The notes under the pieces: model-generated
Told to the model about the DNA's origin: nothing
Database searches by the model: none
Seen by the model: the letters and a program-made list of their open reading frames with translations, nothing else
Source: an uncultured Alphaproteobacteria bacterium
GTDB lineage: Bacteria > Pseudomonadota > Alphaproteobacteria > Rs-D84
Direction: 5' to 3'
Length of the DNA: 64,000 nt
Assembly: GCA_934272785.1 (NCBI GenBank)
Contig: CAKQSE010000005.1
Span: forward strand, 1 to 64,000
Made by a program: the position numbers and the translations under genes
Shown: positions 8,255-15,805 of the stretch, one piece after another
Numbering within the stretch: position 1 is the first letter of the stretch
Layout of the letters: every line of letters begins with the position of its first letter

Positions 8255-10648
8255 ATGACCATACGCAAGAATATTTTGACTAAATCTTGTTTGGTTATGG
8301 CAACAGTGTTTTGTGTCGGGGGCGCAAACGCTGACCAGGCACCGAATCCACGTGGCGCAACAGGTGTTGCGGCCGTGCGGACGGATACGCGGGGCGCGAC
8401 GCGGACGGCGTCGGGCACGTCGGGCGTATCATCGGGTGTCGTGTCACGCGCCGCAACCACACAACGTGCATCGGGCACGTCCCGGGCCATGGCGGGGGCT
8501 GTTACACCGCGCAATGCAACGCGGACAAATACCGTTGTATCATCATCTGATGTTGCGGCGCGCTCGGCGGTAAATACGTCACGTGCGGCATCGTCCAATG
8601 TCGTGCGCAGTGCAACCACATCAACCCAATCGCGCAGTGCAACAACGGCACGCGCGGCGTCGCGCGCATCGGTTGCACGTGCAACGGCGGTGTTTGATGA
8701 TGTTTCCAAGATTGGTGGTGGATATGCCACCTGTCGCGAGGCATATGCCACATGTATGGATCAGTTTTGTGCCAAGGCCAACGACACGTATCGTCGTTGT
8801 TTTTGCAGTTCTAAATATACCGAGTTCAAGGATGCCGAGGCTGCCCTGGACGAGGCCAAGAATTTATTGGCCCAATTTGAAAGCAATAATTTAAATGCGG
8901 TTGATAAAACCGCCGCCGAAGTGAACGCGATGTACACCGCAACCGCCGGCGAACAGGCAATCAAGAATGATACCAGTGGCGCGGCGGCAATGCTGTCGGA
9001 AATTGGCGATTTGTTGTCCGGCAAGAAAAAGGCCAGCGCATCAACATCGGGCACGTCGTTGGGGATTTTGGACTTGGATTTCTCGGTCGATGTTGATGAC
9101 ATATGGGGAAACAGCGGTGGTTCTTCTATCTTTTCGGACAACAGCGGATCTGATTTGTCCCAGTTGGAGGGTCAATCCCTGTTCACCCAGGCGAACAAGC
9201 AATGCCTGGCACTGATAAAGGATTCATGTGAAAATAACGCCGTGCTGAATATGGCAAAAAGTGCGTATAACATCATGATTACCCAGGATTGTAACGCATA
9301 CGAGAAAAAGGTAAATTCCCAGCGTGAAACGGTAAAGCAGACTGTCCGCACGGCGGAAAAGTATTTGCGCGAGGCACGTCTGGAAGAATATCGCGCGCAC
9401 AATACTGCCGATGTCAACGAATGTATTGCCAAGGTTAAAACGGCAATTACCGCGGATACGGCGTGCGGTGCGAACTATAAACGTTGTTTGGATTATACGG
9501 GCGCATACATTGATACAAACACGGGTGATCCGATTTATTCACCGCGCCTGTTCCAGCTGGATGAACTGATTACACTGGACGGTGCAAACGGTAATACAGA
9601 CGTGTTGGCGCAAAATACCCAGTTTAATAATTTCTTGGAAACGCGCAAAATGTTCGCGACAACCGCGTTGGATTCGTGCCGTGACATTGCAAACACCGTG
9701 TGGCAAGAATTCAAGCGCAGTGCGTTGATTGAAATCGCCCAGGCACAATCGGCCAAGTTGGAAGAAGTCAAAATGTCCTGTGTCAGCACGATGGCCGAAT
9801 GCTATGACACCCAGACCAGTGCACTGAAAGATTTCGATACCACCACGGCACAGGCGGCGGGTGCAATCAGTGCATATGCGGCCAAGGCCATGTGCCAGGA
9901 CAAGGTTACGGCCTGTGCGGCGTTGTATGGTAATAATTCGGCGTGCCAATTTGATAATAATGGCCGCCTGACCAGTGATGCCAGCACATGTGGGTTAAAG
10001 GCGTTGTTGGCGTTTGTCGATACGGTTGATACCGTCCGTGTGGCCGAGGGGTGCAGTGGCGCAATTGATAACTATGTCCAGGAATTGTGCACACCTTCAT
10101 CTGGGGACCAGGGATTCCCGTGGAATTGCCGTCGCAAGGTCATGGGGTCGGCCGATGCAACAACGGTCAGCGCGGCGTCAAACGCAACACTGGCGGATAA
10201 CATCAGAAACTTTGCATTACAGAATTGCAAAGATCCAACCAACCCAGATGCAACATATACTGAGTTGCCGATGCAGACCCGGATTCAGGTTCAAAATGCC
10301 ATCGAGGATGTTATTGAGCAATTAGATGCCCAGCTGATGGATGTTTGCGAAACACTGGACGGATACTGGTTGGATGCGGGTGATAACACGGGCAAGGATT
10401 TGACGGCGTTTTACACCACCGTATATGGGACCAGTGGTGCCACCAGTGACAGTGGTGCAACATGGGGTCGCTGTGTTGAAAATACAACGATGGTTCGGTG
10501 CCTGGCGTATAATGCGGGCGAAGAAACACCAGTTGCATCATATGACCGCGCCAAGGACGAGTGTATCTTTACCGATGCATGGTATCGCACAAAATGCGAA
10601 AGCATGGGCGGATATTACGAAAACAGCGTTTGCTATATGGCCAAATAG
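8255..10648 (+). CDS. secreted cysteine-rich protein with Arg/Thr/Ser/Ala-rich N-terminus
   Basis: Unrecognised function. The 797-residue product has a signal peptide cleaved near ANA (residue 26). Residues 28-150 are low-complexity, rich in Arg, Thr, Ser, Ala and Gly. The rest is mostly helical with many spaced cysteines, presumably disulphide-bonded outside the cytoplasm. The motif CR-x5-C-x4-C at C160/C167/C172 recurs with identical spacing in the 414-residue secreted protein at 46424-47668, so the two probably share a domain. The next gene is another secreted cysteine-rich protein 20 nt downstream. The start follows an AGAGAG site. It may be a surface or periplasmic structural protein; no enzyme motif was seen. 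Confidence 0.8.
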   Translation: MTIRKNILTKSCLVMATVFCVGGANADQAPNPRGATGVAAVRTDTRGATRTASGTSGVSSGVVSRAATTQRASGTSRAMAGAVTPRNATRTNTVVSSSDVAARSAVNTSRAASSNVVRSATTSTQSRSATTARAASRASVARATAVFDDVSKIGGGYATCREAYATCMDQFCAKANDTYRRCFCSSKYTEFKDAEAALDEAKNLLAQFESNNLNAVDKTAAEVNAMYTATAGEQAIKNDTSGAAAMLSEIGDLLSGKKKASASTSGTSLGILDLDFSVDVDDIWGNSGGSSIFSDNSGSDLSQLEGQSLFTQANKQCLALIKDSCENNAVLNMAKSAYNIMITQDCNAYEKKVNSQRETVKQTVRTAEKYLREARLEEYRAHNTADVNECIAKVKTAITADTACGANYKRCLDYTGAYIDTNTGDPIYSPRLFQLDELITLDGANGNTDVLAQNTQFNNFLETRKMFATTALDSCRDIANTVWQEFKRSALIEIAQAQSAKLEEVKMSCVSTMAECYDTQTSALKDFDTTTAQAAGAISAYAAKAMCQDKVTACAALYGNNSACQFDNNGRLTSDASTCGLKALLAFVDTVDTVRVAEGCSGAIDNYVQELCTPSSGDQGFPWNCRRKVMGSADATTVSAASNATLADNIRNFALQNCKDPTNPDATYTELPMQTRIQVQNAIEDVIEQLDAQLMDVCETLDGYWLDAGDNTGKDLTAFYTTVYGTSGATSDSGATWGRCVENTTMVRCLAYNAGEETPVASYDRAKDECIFTDAWYRTKCESMGGYYENSVCYMAK

Positions 10649-10668
10649 TTGGTGACGGACGGGGGAAA

Positions 10669-11847
10669 ATGAAAATAAAAACGATTTCTTTGATTGCGTG
10701 CTTGTGCGCCGTATCATCTGCGTTTGCTGATGATAATTGGGGCCCAGGACAGATGGTCACGTGCGGATCAAATGATATCGCCGGGGGCGAGGCGTGCATT
10801 GGTGAAAGTGCGCGCAGCAATTGCGCAACCTGGACGATGAAATCACGTCAGTATGATGACGAATTCGCAGTGTTGATGATGGTTGCCCGCGAACTGAACG
10901 ACCATGGTGCGAAATTCTGTCCGACCCAGGTCGAAGGACGCAATAAAAACAAGGGTAATGCATGGACCGAATATTCCGATGCGTCACGTGGTAATGACGC
11001 GTTGTGTGTGTGGTTGTGCCAGTCGGGCTGGGGTGGCAATCAATGTTCCCAGGCGGTATCCAGTGCGAATTCATGTGATGTATCGTTATTAAAGCGCGAA
11101 AATTATGCGGATATAAAACGCGTTGCATCGGGTGCGAATATTGAGTATGCACTGCCCCGATTTGAAAAAGAGGTTTACAACAGTTGCAAGGTTCACAAAA
11201 AGCAGGAACACGATATGATATTGGCAATCAGTCGTTGGTTACCCAGTGGTCATGGTGCATATGCGCGCAAGATGATTGTGCGCGCGGAACGTCGTGGGTG
11301 GAAAAATATGGAATCAACTGCAACCGTATATCCTGCCGCGGGCAGTTCGGATATCCTGGTTTGCAAAAACGGATACCAGGCAAATCCCGCCGGCGACGAT
11401 TGTATCGAGGTAAATTCCGCGGCATGTGCCCGTCAAATGGTGTGCGATGGCTGGACCGGATATGATGAAAGCAAACATACATTGCTTCAGCAACCTGGGC
11501 AAAATTGTTTCCAATACAGATGTTCTGAAAGTGGCAAGGCATTTGCATCGGACGCAAGCCGCGGCACATGTGTGGATTGTGTGGCTGATTTGCATACGGG
11601 CGTGTCACCGGCAACCGGTACGTGTGTTAGGTGCGCCACCGGACAGGTATTCAGTGAATCCGCCACGGCGTCCGGATTTTGTGGCGATGCTGTTGCGTTG
11701 TCGAAAATAGATTTGCAATATGGTCTTGGCAGGACCCGTAACAGCAACGTTGATATTGAAAAACAATGTTGGACAATTGCGGAATCGGCAGCATATCAGA
11801 AATGTGTTATTGGTGACCAGACGACATCTGGACGCAGTGACAATTAA
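10669..11847 (+). CDS. secreted cysteine-rich protein
   Basis: Unrecognised function. The 392-residue product starts MKIKTISLIACLCAVSSAFA, a signal peptide cleaved after residue 20. The mature part has many cysteines. Its C-terminal third contains short CxxC units (GTCVDCVAD, GTCVRCATG, SGFCG) that resemble the cysteine-rich units of the giant protein starting at 58409. The frame is open further upstream inside the preceding gene, but the ATG at 10669 follows a GGGGG site and directly gives a signal peptide. It is cotranscribed with the 797-residue protein and closed by a hairpin terminator. Likely role: an envelope or surface component. Confidence 0.8.
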   Translation: MKIKTISLIACLCAVSSAFADDNWGPGQMVTCGSNDIAGGEACIGESARSNCATWTMKSRQYDDEFAVLMMVARELNDHGAKFCPTQVEGRNKNKGNAWTEYSDASRGNDALCVWLCQSGWGGNQCSQAVSSANSCDVSLLKRENYADIKRVASGANIEYALPRFEKEVYNSCKVHKKQEHDMILAISRWLPSGHGAYARKMIVRAERRGWKNMESTATVYPAAGSSDILVCKNGYQANPAGDDCIEVNSAACARQMVCDGWTGYDESKHTLLQQPGQNCFQYRCSESGKAFASDASRGTCVDCVADLHTGVSPATGTCVRCATGQVFSESATASGFCGDAVALSKIDLQYGLGRTRNSNVDIEKQCWTIAESAAYQKCVIGDQTTSGRSDN

Positions 11848-11870
11848 AAAACGCCCAATGGGGCGTTTTT
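11846..11870 (+). terminator. terminator of the secreted-protein pair
   Basis: AAAAACGCCC / GGGCGTTTTT hairpin directly at the stop codon, lying between convergent genes. Confidence 0.88.
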
Positions 11871-11889
11871 TATTGTGGATATTGATTTT

Positions 11890-12306
11890 TTAATCAACAC
11901 CGTTTAATGTGCGTAACATTTTCATAATCATTTTGCGTTGGTCATCGTCTGGTAATTTCCAATACAAATTTATCAATTGCAGTGATTCATTTTTTGCCAA
12001 CGGATCATCATTTTTCTGTTCGGCAACGCGACCGGTGGATTTGCCACCACGTGTTTCCATTGGTGTATTGCCAGGCAGCCCCTGGAAGAAAAATGATACA
12101 GGGGTTTCCAGTGCCGTGCTGAGTTCAAACAGGCGCGACGCCGAAATACGATTCCCCGCCGTTTCGTATTTCTGAATCTGTTGAAATGTAACCCCACAGA
12201 TTTTTGCCAAATCTTTCTGGGACAAACCCATCATGACACGGCGCAGTTGCACGCGCTGTCCGATATGTTCATCCACGGCTGTTGGCGTAAAAGGTCTTCC
12301 ACTCAT
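11890..12306 (-). CDS. XRE-family transcriptional regulator
   Basis: A helix-turn-helix DNA-binding protein of 138 residues. Residues 12-70 form an HTH_3 domain (VDEHIGQRVQLRRVMMGLSQ, then FQQIQKYETAGNRIS), typical of small alphaproteobacterial XRE regulators that end the domain with PVSFFF. The C-terminal half is helical and probably dimerises. An AAGGAAG-like site precedes the ATG. Its promoter (TTGCAA, 17 bp, TATAAA) is followed at once by the perfect palindrome GTCCTAGGAC at the expected transcription start. That is the usual layout for autorepression, though the operator assignment is inference. Target genes are unknown. Confidence 0.88.
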   Translation of the reverse strand: MSGRPFTPTAVDEHIGQRVQLRRVMMGLSQKDLAKICGVTFQQIQKYETAGNRISASRLFELSTALETPVSFFFQGLPGNTPMETRGGKSTGRVAEQKNDDPLAKNESLQLINLYWKLPDDDQRKMIMKMLRTLNGVD

Positions 12307-12335
12307 GGGTGCTTCCTTTCTTGTTTATGACATAG

Positions 12336-12345
12336 GTCCTAGGAC
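12336..12345. promoter_or_regulatory. candidate operator of the XRE regulator
   Basis: Perfect 10-bp palindrome GTCCTAGGAC just downstream of the regulator's own -10, covering the expected +1. Its TCCTAGGA core recurs at 45408-45417 over another promoter. Confidence 0.45.
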
Positions 12346-12347
12346 AA

Positions 12348-12399
12348 TTTATACAATTTTTCTTCTTCTTTTGCAATCAAAAAACTGATATGATATTTT
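12348..12399. promoter_or_regulatory. divergent promoters sharing one palindromic -35
   Basis: TTGCAA at 12371-12376 is its own reverse complement. Leftward, a 17-bp spacer leads to TATAAA (12353-12348) for the XRE regulator. Rightward, a 17-bp spacer leads to TATTTT (12394-12399) for gpmI. One hexamer may serve both strands. Confidence 0.5.
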
Positions 12400-12421
12400 C
12401 TGCACAAAGGCAGGTAAAATT

Positions 12422-13897
12422 ATGTCAAAACCAATTGTTTTATGTATTATGGACGGGGTTGGAATTCGTGCCCAGACGCAACATAACGCGGTCAAATTGG
12501 CACATATGCCCTATTTCAATGAACTGTTAAATACGTATCCGCATTCGGTATTAAATGCCAGTGGCGCGGCCGTGGGATTGCCCGTCGGCACCATGGGTAA
12601 TTCCGAGGTGGGACACATCACCATGGGATCGGGGCGTGTCGTGAATCAATTCTTGCGCCGGTTTCAACTGGAACGCTGGGACAAAAATGTTCCGTTGCGC
12701 GATTTTATCACCGCGGTGCAACGCGATGGCGGAATTGTGCATTTGGCGGGACTGATGTCTGATGGACGCGTGCATTCTGATATCAATGATATTATGACGA
12801 TTGCGTTGCGTGTGTTGGATTCGGGTCTGCGGGTATGTATTCACTTTATTGCCGATGGTCGCGATACGCCACCCAAATCGGCGGCGGACTATATTCGTTT
12901 GATAAAGGAACGACTGGCGGACTATCTGGCCACAGGCCAGGCGTTTTGGGGTACGCTGTCGGGGCGGTATTATACAATGGACCGAAACCAGAATCTGGAT
13001 CGCACGGAAATGGCGGCGGACGCAATTGCCAACGCCACCAGTCCATTTGTCGCGCCGACAATTGACGCCGCGTTGGATTCGGCATATGCCCACGGCGAAA
13101 CGGACGAGTTTATCAAGCCGACCGTTATCACCGGTGATGTTCCAATCAATGCAAATGATGGATTCTTGTTCGGGAATTATCGCAGCGACCGCGCGCGTCA
13201 GATTGTGCGTGCAATGCTGAAAACCGGTGCGCATATGTTGTGCTTTTCCCAATATGGCGAGGGGTTAGATGACGCGTGCCCTGCACTGTTGCCAGATGTG
13301 CCGGTGAAAAATACGTTGGGTGACGTCCTGGCGGCGCATCATGTGCGTCAATTGCGTATTGCCGAAACAGAGAAGTATAATCACGTAACCTATTTCTTTG
13401 ATGCGGAACGTAATGTTGATTTCCCGGGTGCGGAAAAGAAACTGATTCCGTCGCCCGATGTTGCAACGTTTGATTTGCGGCCAGAAATGTCGGCGGTCCA
13501 GATTACAGATGCATTGCTGGAAAAACTGGCGTCGTTTGATGTTGTAATTTTGAATTTTGCAAATGGCGATATGGTCGGTCATACCGGCAATGAAGCTGCC
13601 GCAATTCGCGCGATGGAAACACTGGACGCCCAATTGGCGCGTATCGTGCCCGCAACACTGCATTTGGGTGGCACGGTTCTGATAACCGCCGATCATGGTA
13701 ATGCAGAACAGATGTGGGACGATGCGGCAAATGCGCCGTTGACATCGCATACGACGAATCCGGTGAATTTGATTGTTGTATCAAATGCCCCGCACGTTGT
13801 GCGTGATGGGGGGCTAGCCGATATTGCGCCAACGATTTTGCACCTGTTGAATATTTCGCAGCCAGCGGATATGACGGGACATAATTTGGTTGATTAA
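12422..13897 (+). CDS. gpmI: 2,3-bisphosphoglycerate-independent phosphoglycerate mutase
   Basis: Interconverts 3- and 2-phosphoglycerate in glycolysis, using two manganese ions and a phosphoserine intermediate. The 491-residue product shows the N-terminal metal site (IMDGVG), the catalytic serine in MGNSEVGH (Ser61), FIADGRDTPP, and the C-terminal metal motifs NFANGDMVGHTG and ITADHGNAEQM. Length is near the usual 510. An AGGCAGG site precedes the ATG. The promoter region is shared with the divergent XRE regulator. There is no operon partner; the next gene is convergent. Confidence 0.96.
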   Translation: MSKPIVLCIMDGVGIRAQTQHNAVKLAHMPYFNELLNTYPHSVLNASGAAVGLPVGTMGNSEVGHITMGSGRVVNQFLRRFQLERWDKNVPLRDFITAVQRDGGIVHLAGLMSDGRVHSDINDIMTIALRVLDSGLRVCIHFIADGRDTPPKSAADYIRLIKERLADYLATGQAFWGTLSGRYYTMDRNQNLDRTEMAADAIANATSPFVAPTIDAALDSAYAHGETDEFIKPTVITGDVPINANDGFLFGNYRSDRARQIVRAMLKTGAHMLCFSQYGEGLDDACPALLPDVPVKNTLGDVLAAHHVRQLRIAETEKYNHVTYFFDAERNVDFPGAEKKLIPSPDVATFDLRPEMSAVQITDALLEKLASFDVVILNFANGDMVGHTGNEAAAIRAMETLDAQLARIVPATLHLGGTVLITADHGNAEQMWDDAANAPLTSHTTNPVNLIVVSNAPHVVRDGGLADIAPTILHLLNISQPADMTGHNLVD

Positions 13898-13915
13898 ATG
13901 ATGCTGGGCGATGAA

Positions 13916-14377
13916 TTATTCATCGCCCCGTTTTATTGCGCGTCGCGCGGCAAAAAATTCACGTAACATTTGTGCCGATGCGTCTGCGTATTCTGACATT
14001 TGTGTGACAGTCGGTTTCCACAGGTGGGTGTCCGTTTCATATACGCGTGCGTTTGCGGTAATTCCGCCACCCTTGGCGTCCAGCGCGGCAAAGAATACAC
14101 GACGAATTCGCGCAAATGATATTGCCGTGGCGCACATTGCGCACGGTTCCAATGTTACATAGATATCGCAATTGTCCAAGAATTTTGTCCCCAGTTTGCG
14201 GCACGCCTGGTTTATTGCAACAATTTCTGCGTGCAGTGTCGGATTGCGGCGCAATTGCACCCGGTTTTCGCCACGGGCAATAATGTGACTATCACGCACG
14301 ATAACGGCACCGATTGGCACGTCGTCGTGTGATTTTGCACGAATTGCTAAATTTAACGCTTGCTGCATTGGGTTCAT
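13916..14377 (-). CDS. tadA: tRNA adenosine(34) deaminase
   Basis: TadA deaminates adenosine to inosine at the wobble position of tRNA-Arg(ACG). The 153-residue product has the zinc-deaminase motifs HAEI (with catalytic Glu) and PCAMC (two zinc cysteines), plus VPIGAVIV near the N-terminus. I place the start at the ATG giving MNPMQQALNLA. A further upstream in-frame ATG at 14404 would overlap the divergent rsmD start and adds nothing conserved. The two genes are back to back, with only 17 nt between start codons, so their promoters must overlap. Confidence 0.93.
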   Translation of the reverse strand: MNPMQQALNLAIRAKSHDDVPIGAVIVRDSHIIARGENRVQLRRNPTLHAEIVAINQACRKLGTKFLDNCDIYVTLEPCAMCATAISFARIRRVFFAALDAKGGGITANARVYETDTHLWKPTVTQMSEYADASAQMLREFFAARRAIKRGDE

Positions 14378-14387
14378 GTGATACACT
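14360..14387 (+). promoter_or_regulatory. rsmD promoter, leaderless type
   Basis: TTGCTG (14360-14365), a 16-bp spacer and TACACT (14382-14387), with 7 nt to the rsmD ATG. It overlaps the first codons of divergent tadA. Confidence 0.4.
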
Positions 14388-14394
14388 TTATCGT

Positions 14395-14949
14395 ATGGAT
14401 TCAAAATTGCAAATTATTTCAGGTGCATACCGTGGACGCAAATTGCGCCTGCCGGATGGTGCACGCCCGACCCAGAATCGTGCCAGAATCGCGTTGTTTA
14501 ACATGCTGGGCGAGATTGTGGATACGTCGCACGATTTTACCGTGTGGGACGCATTTGCCGGCAGTGGGGCATTTGGCATTGAATATCTGTCGCGGTATGC
14601 GGGCGCGCGTGCGATATTTACCGATGTCGCAGCGGCATCAATTCGGACGGTGCGTGAAAACCTGGGGAATATTGATGCGACGCGCGCGACCGTCGTTATG
14701 GCAGACGCGATGACGCGGATTTCTGAATTTGGTGCGGTGGCAGATTTGATATTTGTTGACCCGCCATATGCGGCGCATGACACCGGCGCGGCGTTTGTGC
14801 GCCGCGTGGGTGCGGTGGCGCGCGTGGGGACAATATTGGTCTGGGAACAAGATGGCGATGATTTCACCCCACCCGCCGCGCCATGGGAAATATTGCGCGA
14901 CAAGAAATATGGTCGGGCGCGTTTTCTGATTTTGCGTCGTGGTGCGTAA
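14395..14949 (+). CDS. rsmD: 16S rRNA m2G966 methyltransferase
   Basis: RsmD methylates N2 of G966 in 16S rRNA. The 184-residue product has the typical N-terminus IISGAYRGRKL, the RP-T--R region, the SAM loop DAFAGSGAFGIE and the catalytic DPPY motif. The ATG at 14395 gives the conserved start MDSKLQIISG. An upstream in-frame start would lie inside tadA on the other strand and has no support. No ribosome binding site is seen; a -10-like TACACT ends 7 nt before the ATG. A promoter for rplY follows downstream. Confidence 0.94.
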   Translation: MDSKLQIISGAYRGRKLRLPDGARPTQNRARIALFNMLGEIVDTSHDFTVWDAFAGSGAFGIEYLSRYAGARAIFTDVAAASIRTVRENLGNIDATRATVVMADAMTRISEFGAVADLIFVDPPYAAHDTGAAFVRRVGAVARVGTILVWEQDGDDFTPPAAPWEILRDKKYGRARFLILRRGA

Positions 14950-14957
14950 TAAAAACC

Positions 14958-14986
14958 TTGATTTTTCAAACGTTTTAGTAAATAAT
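14958..14986 (+). promoter_or_regulatory. rplY promoter
   Basis: TTGATT (14958-14963), a 17-bp spacer and AATAAT (14981-14986). A leader of about 58 nt with an AAAAGGA site precedes rplY. Confidence 0.5.
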
Positions 14987-15050
14987 ATGCCCCGCACGGC
15001 ACCCTTGGAGGTCGCGCACAGTTAAACCAATGCTATTAAAAGGATAAAAA

Positions 15051-15677
15051 ATGGCAATCAAATTAAATGCAGAAATTCGCAACGTTGCTGGCAAGGGGGC
15101 CGCACGCAGCATCCGCAAGAACAAGAAAATCCCTGCTGTTATTTACGGCGAAAAGAAAGCCCCTGTCGCAATTGAATTGGACGGCAATGGCTTTGAAATG
15201 CTGATTAAAAAGCCGGGTCTGCGGACAAAATTGTTCGAAATTGACACAAACAACGGCAAAGAAGACGCGATGTTGATGGATATCCAGTATCATCCGGTTT
15301 CTGACGCGGTTATCCACGTTGATTTCAAACGTATTGATGTGAACAAACCTGTGAACGTGGTCGTCCCGGTCGAGGTTATCAATGTCGAAACATCCAAGGG
15401 ATTGAAATTGGGTGGTGTTTTGAACTTTGCAGTGCGTAAGGTTGCATTGCGTGGTTCTGTTCATGCAATCCCAGAAAAAATCATTATCGATTTGACCAAT
15501 GTCACAATCGGTGACGTGATTCACGGAACAGACTTGGTTCTGCCAGATGGTGTTGAATTGGGTCTGCACCAGGCTGAATTGGCGTTTGCAACAATCGGTG
15601 GTAAAATGCCCGAAGAAGCAGAAGCCGCAAAAGCAGCTGCCCCGGCGGCCGCCGCAGCCACACCGGCCAAGAAATAA
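15051..15677 (+). CDS. rplY: 50S ribosomal protein L25/Ctc
   Basis: L25 of the two-domain Ctc type binds 5S rRNA in the large subunit. The 208-residue product has the N-terminal L25 barrel (residues 1-95, with the R-x2-GKGAARSIRK and KIPAVIYG motifs) and the beta-rich C-terminal TL5 domain, then an Ala/Pro-rich tail. In many alphaproteobacteria it is followed by pth and ychF; here a terminator and dnaK follow instead. The start is fixed by AAAAGGA 7 nt upstream. Confidence 0.95.
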   Translation: MAIKLNAEIRNVAGKGAARSIRKNKKIPAVIYGEKKAPVAIELDGNGFEMLIKKPGLRTKLFEIDTNNGKEDAMLMDIQYHPVSDAVIHVDFKRIDVNKPVNVVVPVEVINVETSKGLKLGGVLNFAVRKVALRGSVHAIPEKIIIDLTNVTIGDVIHGTDLVLPDGVELGLHQAELAFATIGGKMPEEAEAAKAAAPAAAAATPAKK

Positions 15678-15698
15678 TCAATACGTAATGTTGATTTT

Positions 15699-15726
15699 AA
15701 ACCGTCCGTATGGGCGGTTTTTTGTA
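15699..15726 (+). terminator. rplY terminator
   Basis: AAACCGTCC / GGGCGGTTT hairpin followed by a T-run. Confidence 0.82.
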
Positions 15727-15744
15727 TTATTTTTTTCCTGTGGT

Positions 15745-15773
15745 CTTGAAATACATTTTAATGTTCACTATAT
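15745..15773 (+). promoter_or_regulatory. dnaK promoter, possibly RpoH-dependent
   Basis: CTTGAAA (15745-15751), 14 bp, then CACTATAT (15766-15773). CTTGAAA matches the heat-shock sigma factor -35 exactly and the second box approximates its CCCATNT element. The same bases also read as a sigma70 promoter (TTGAAA, 17 bp, TATATG). Confidence 0.5.
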
Positions 15774-15805
15774 GATGGGCATAAGAAATTCAAGGAGTGA
15801 AAAAA

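Noticed and set aside
8502..8753. His/Arg-rich frames overlapping the Arg/Thr/Ser/Ala-rich region of the 797-residue protein
   Set aside because: Low-complexity DNA leaves all frames open; only the signal-peptide frame is coherent.
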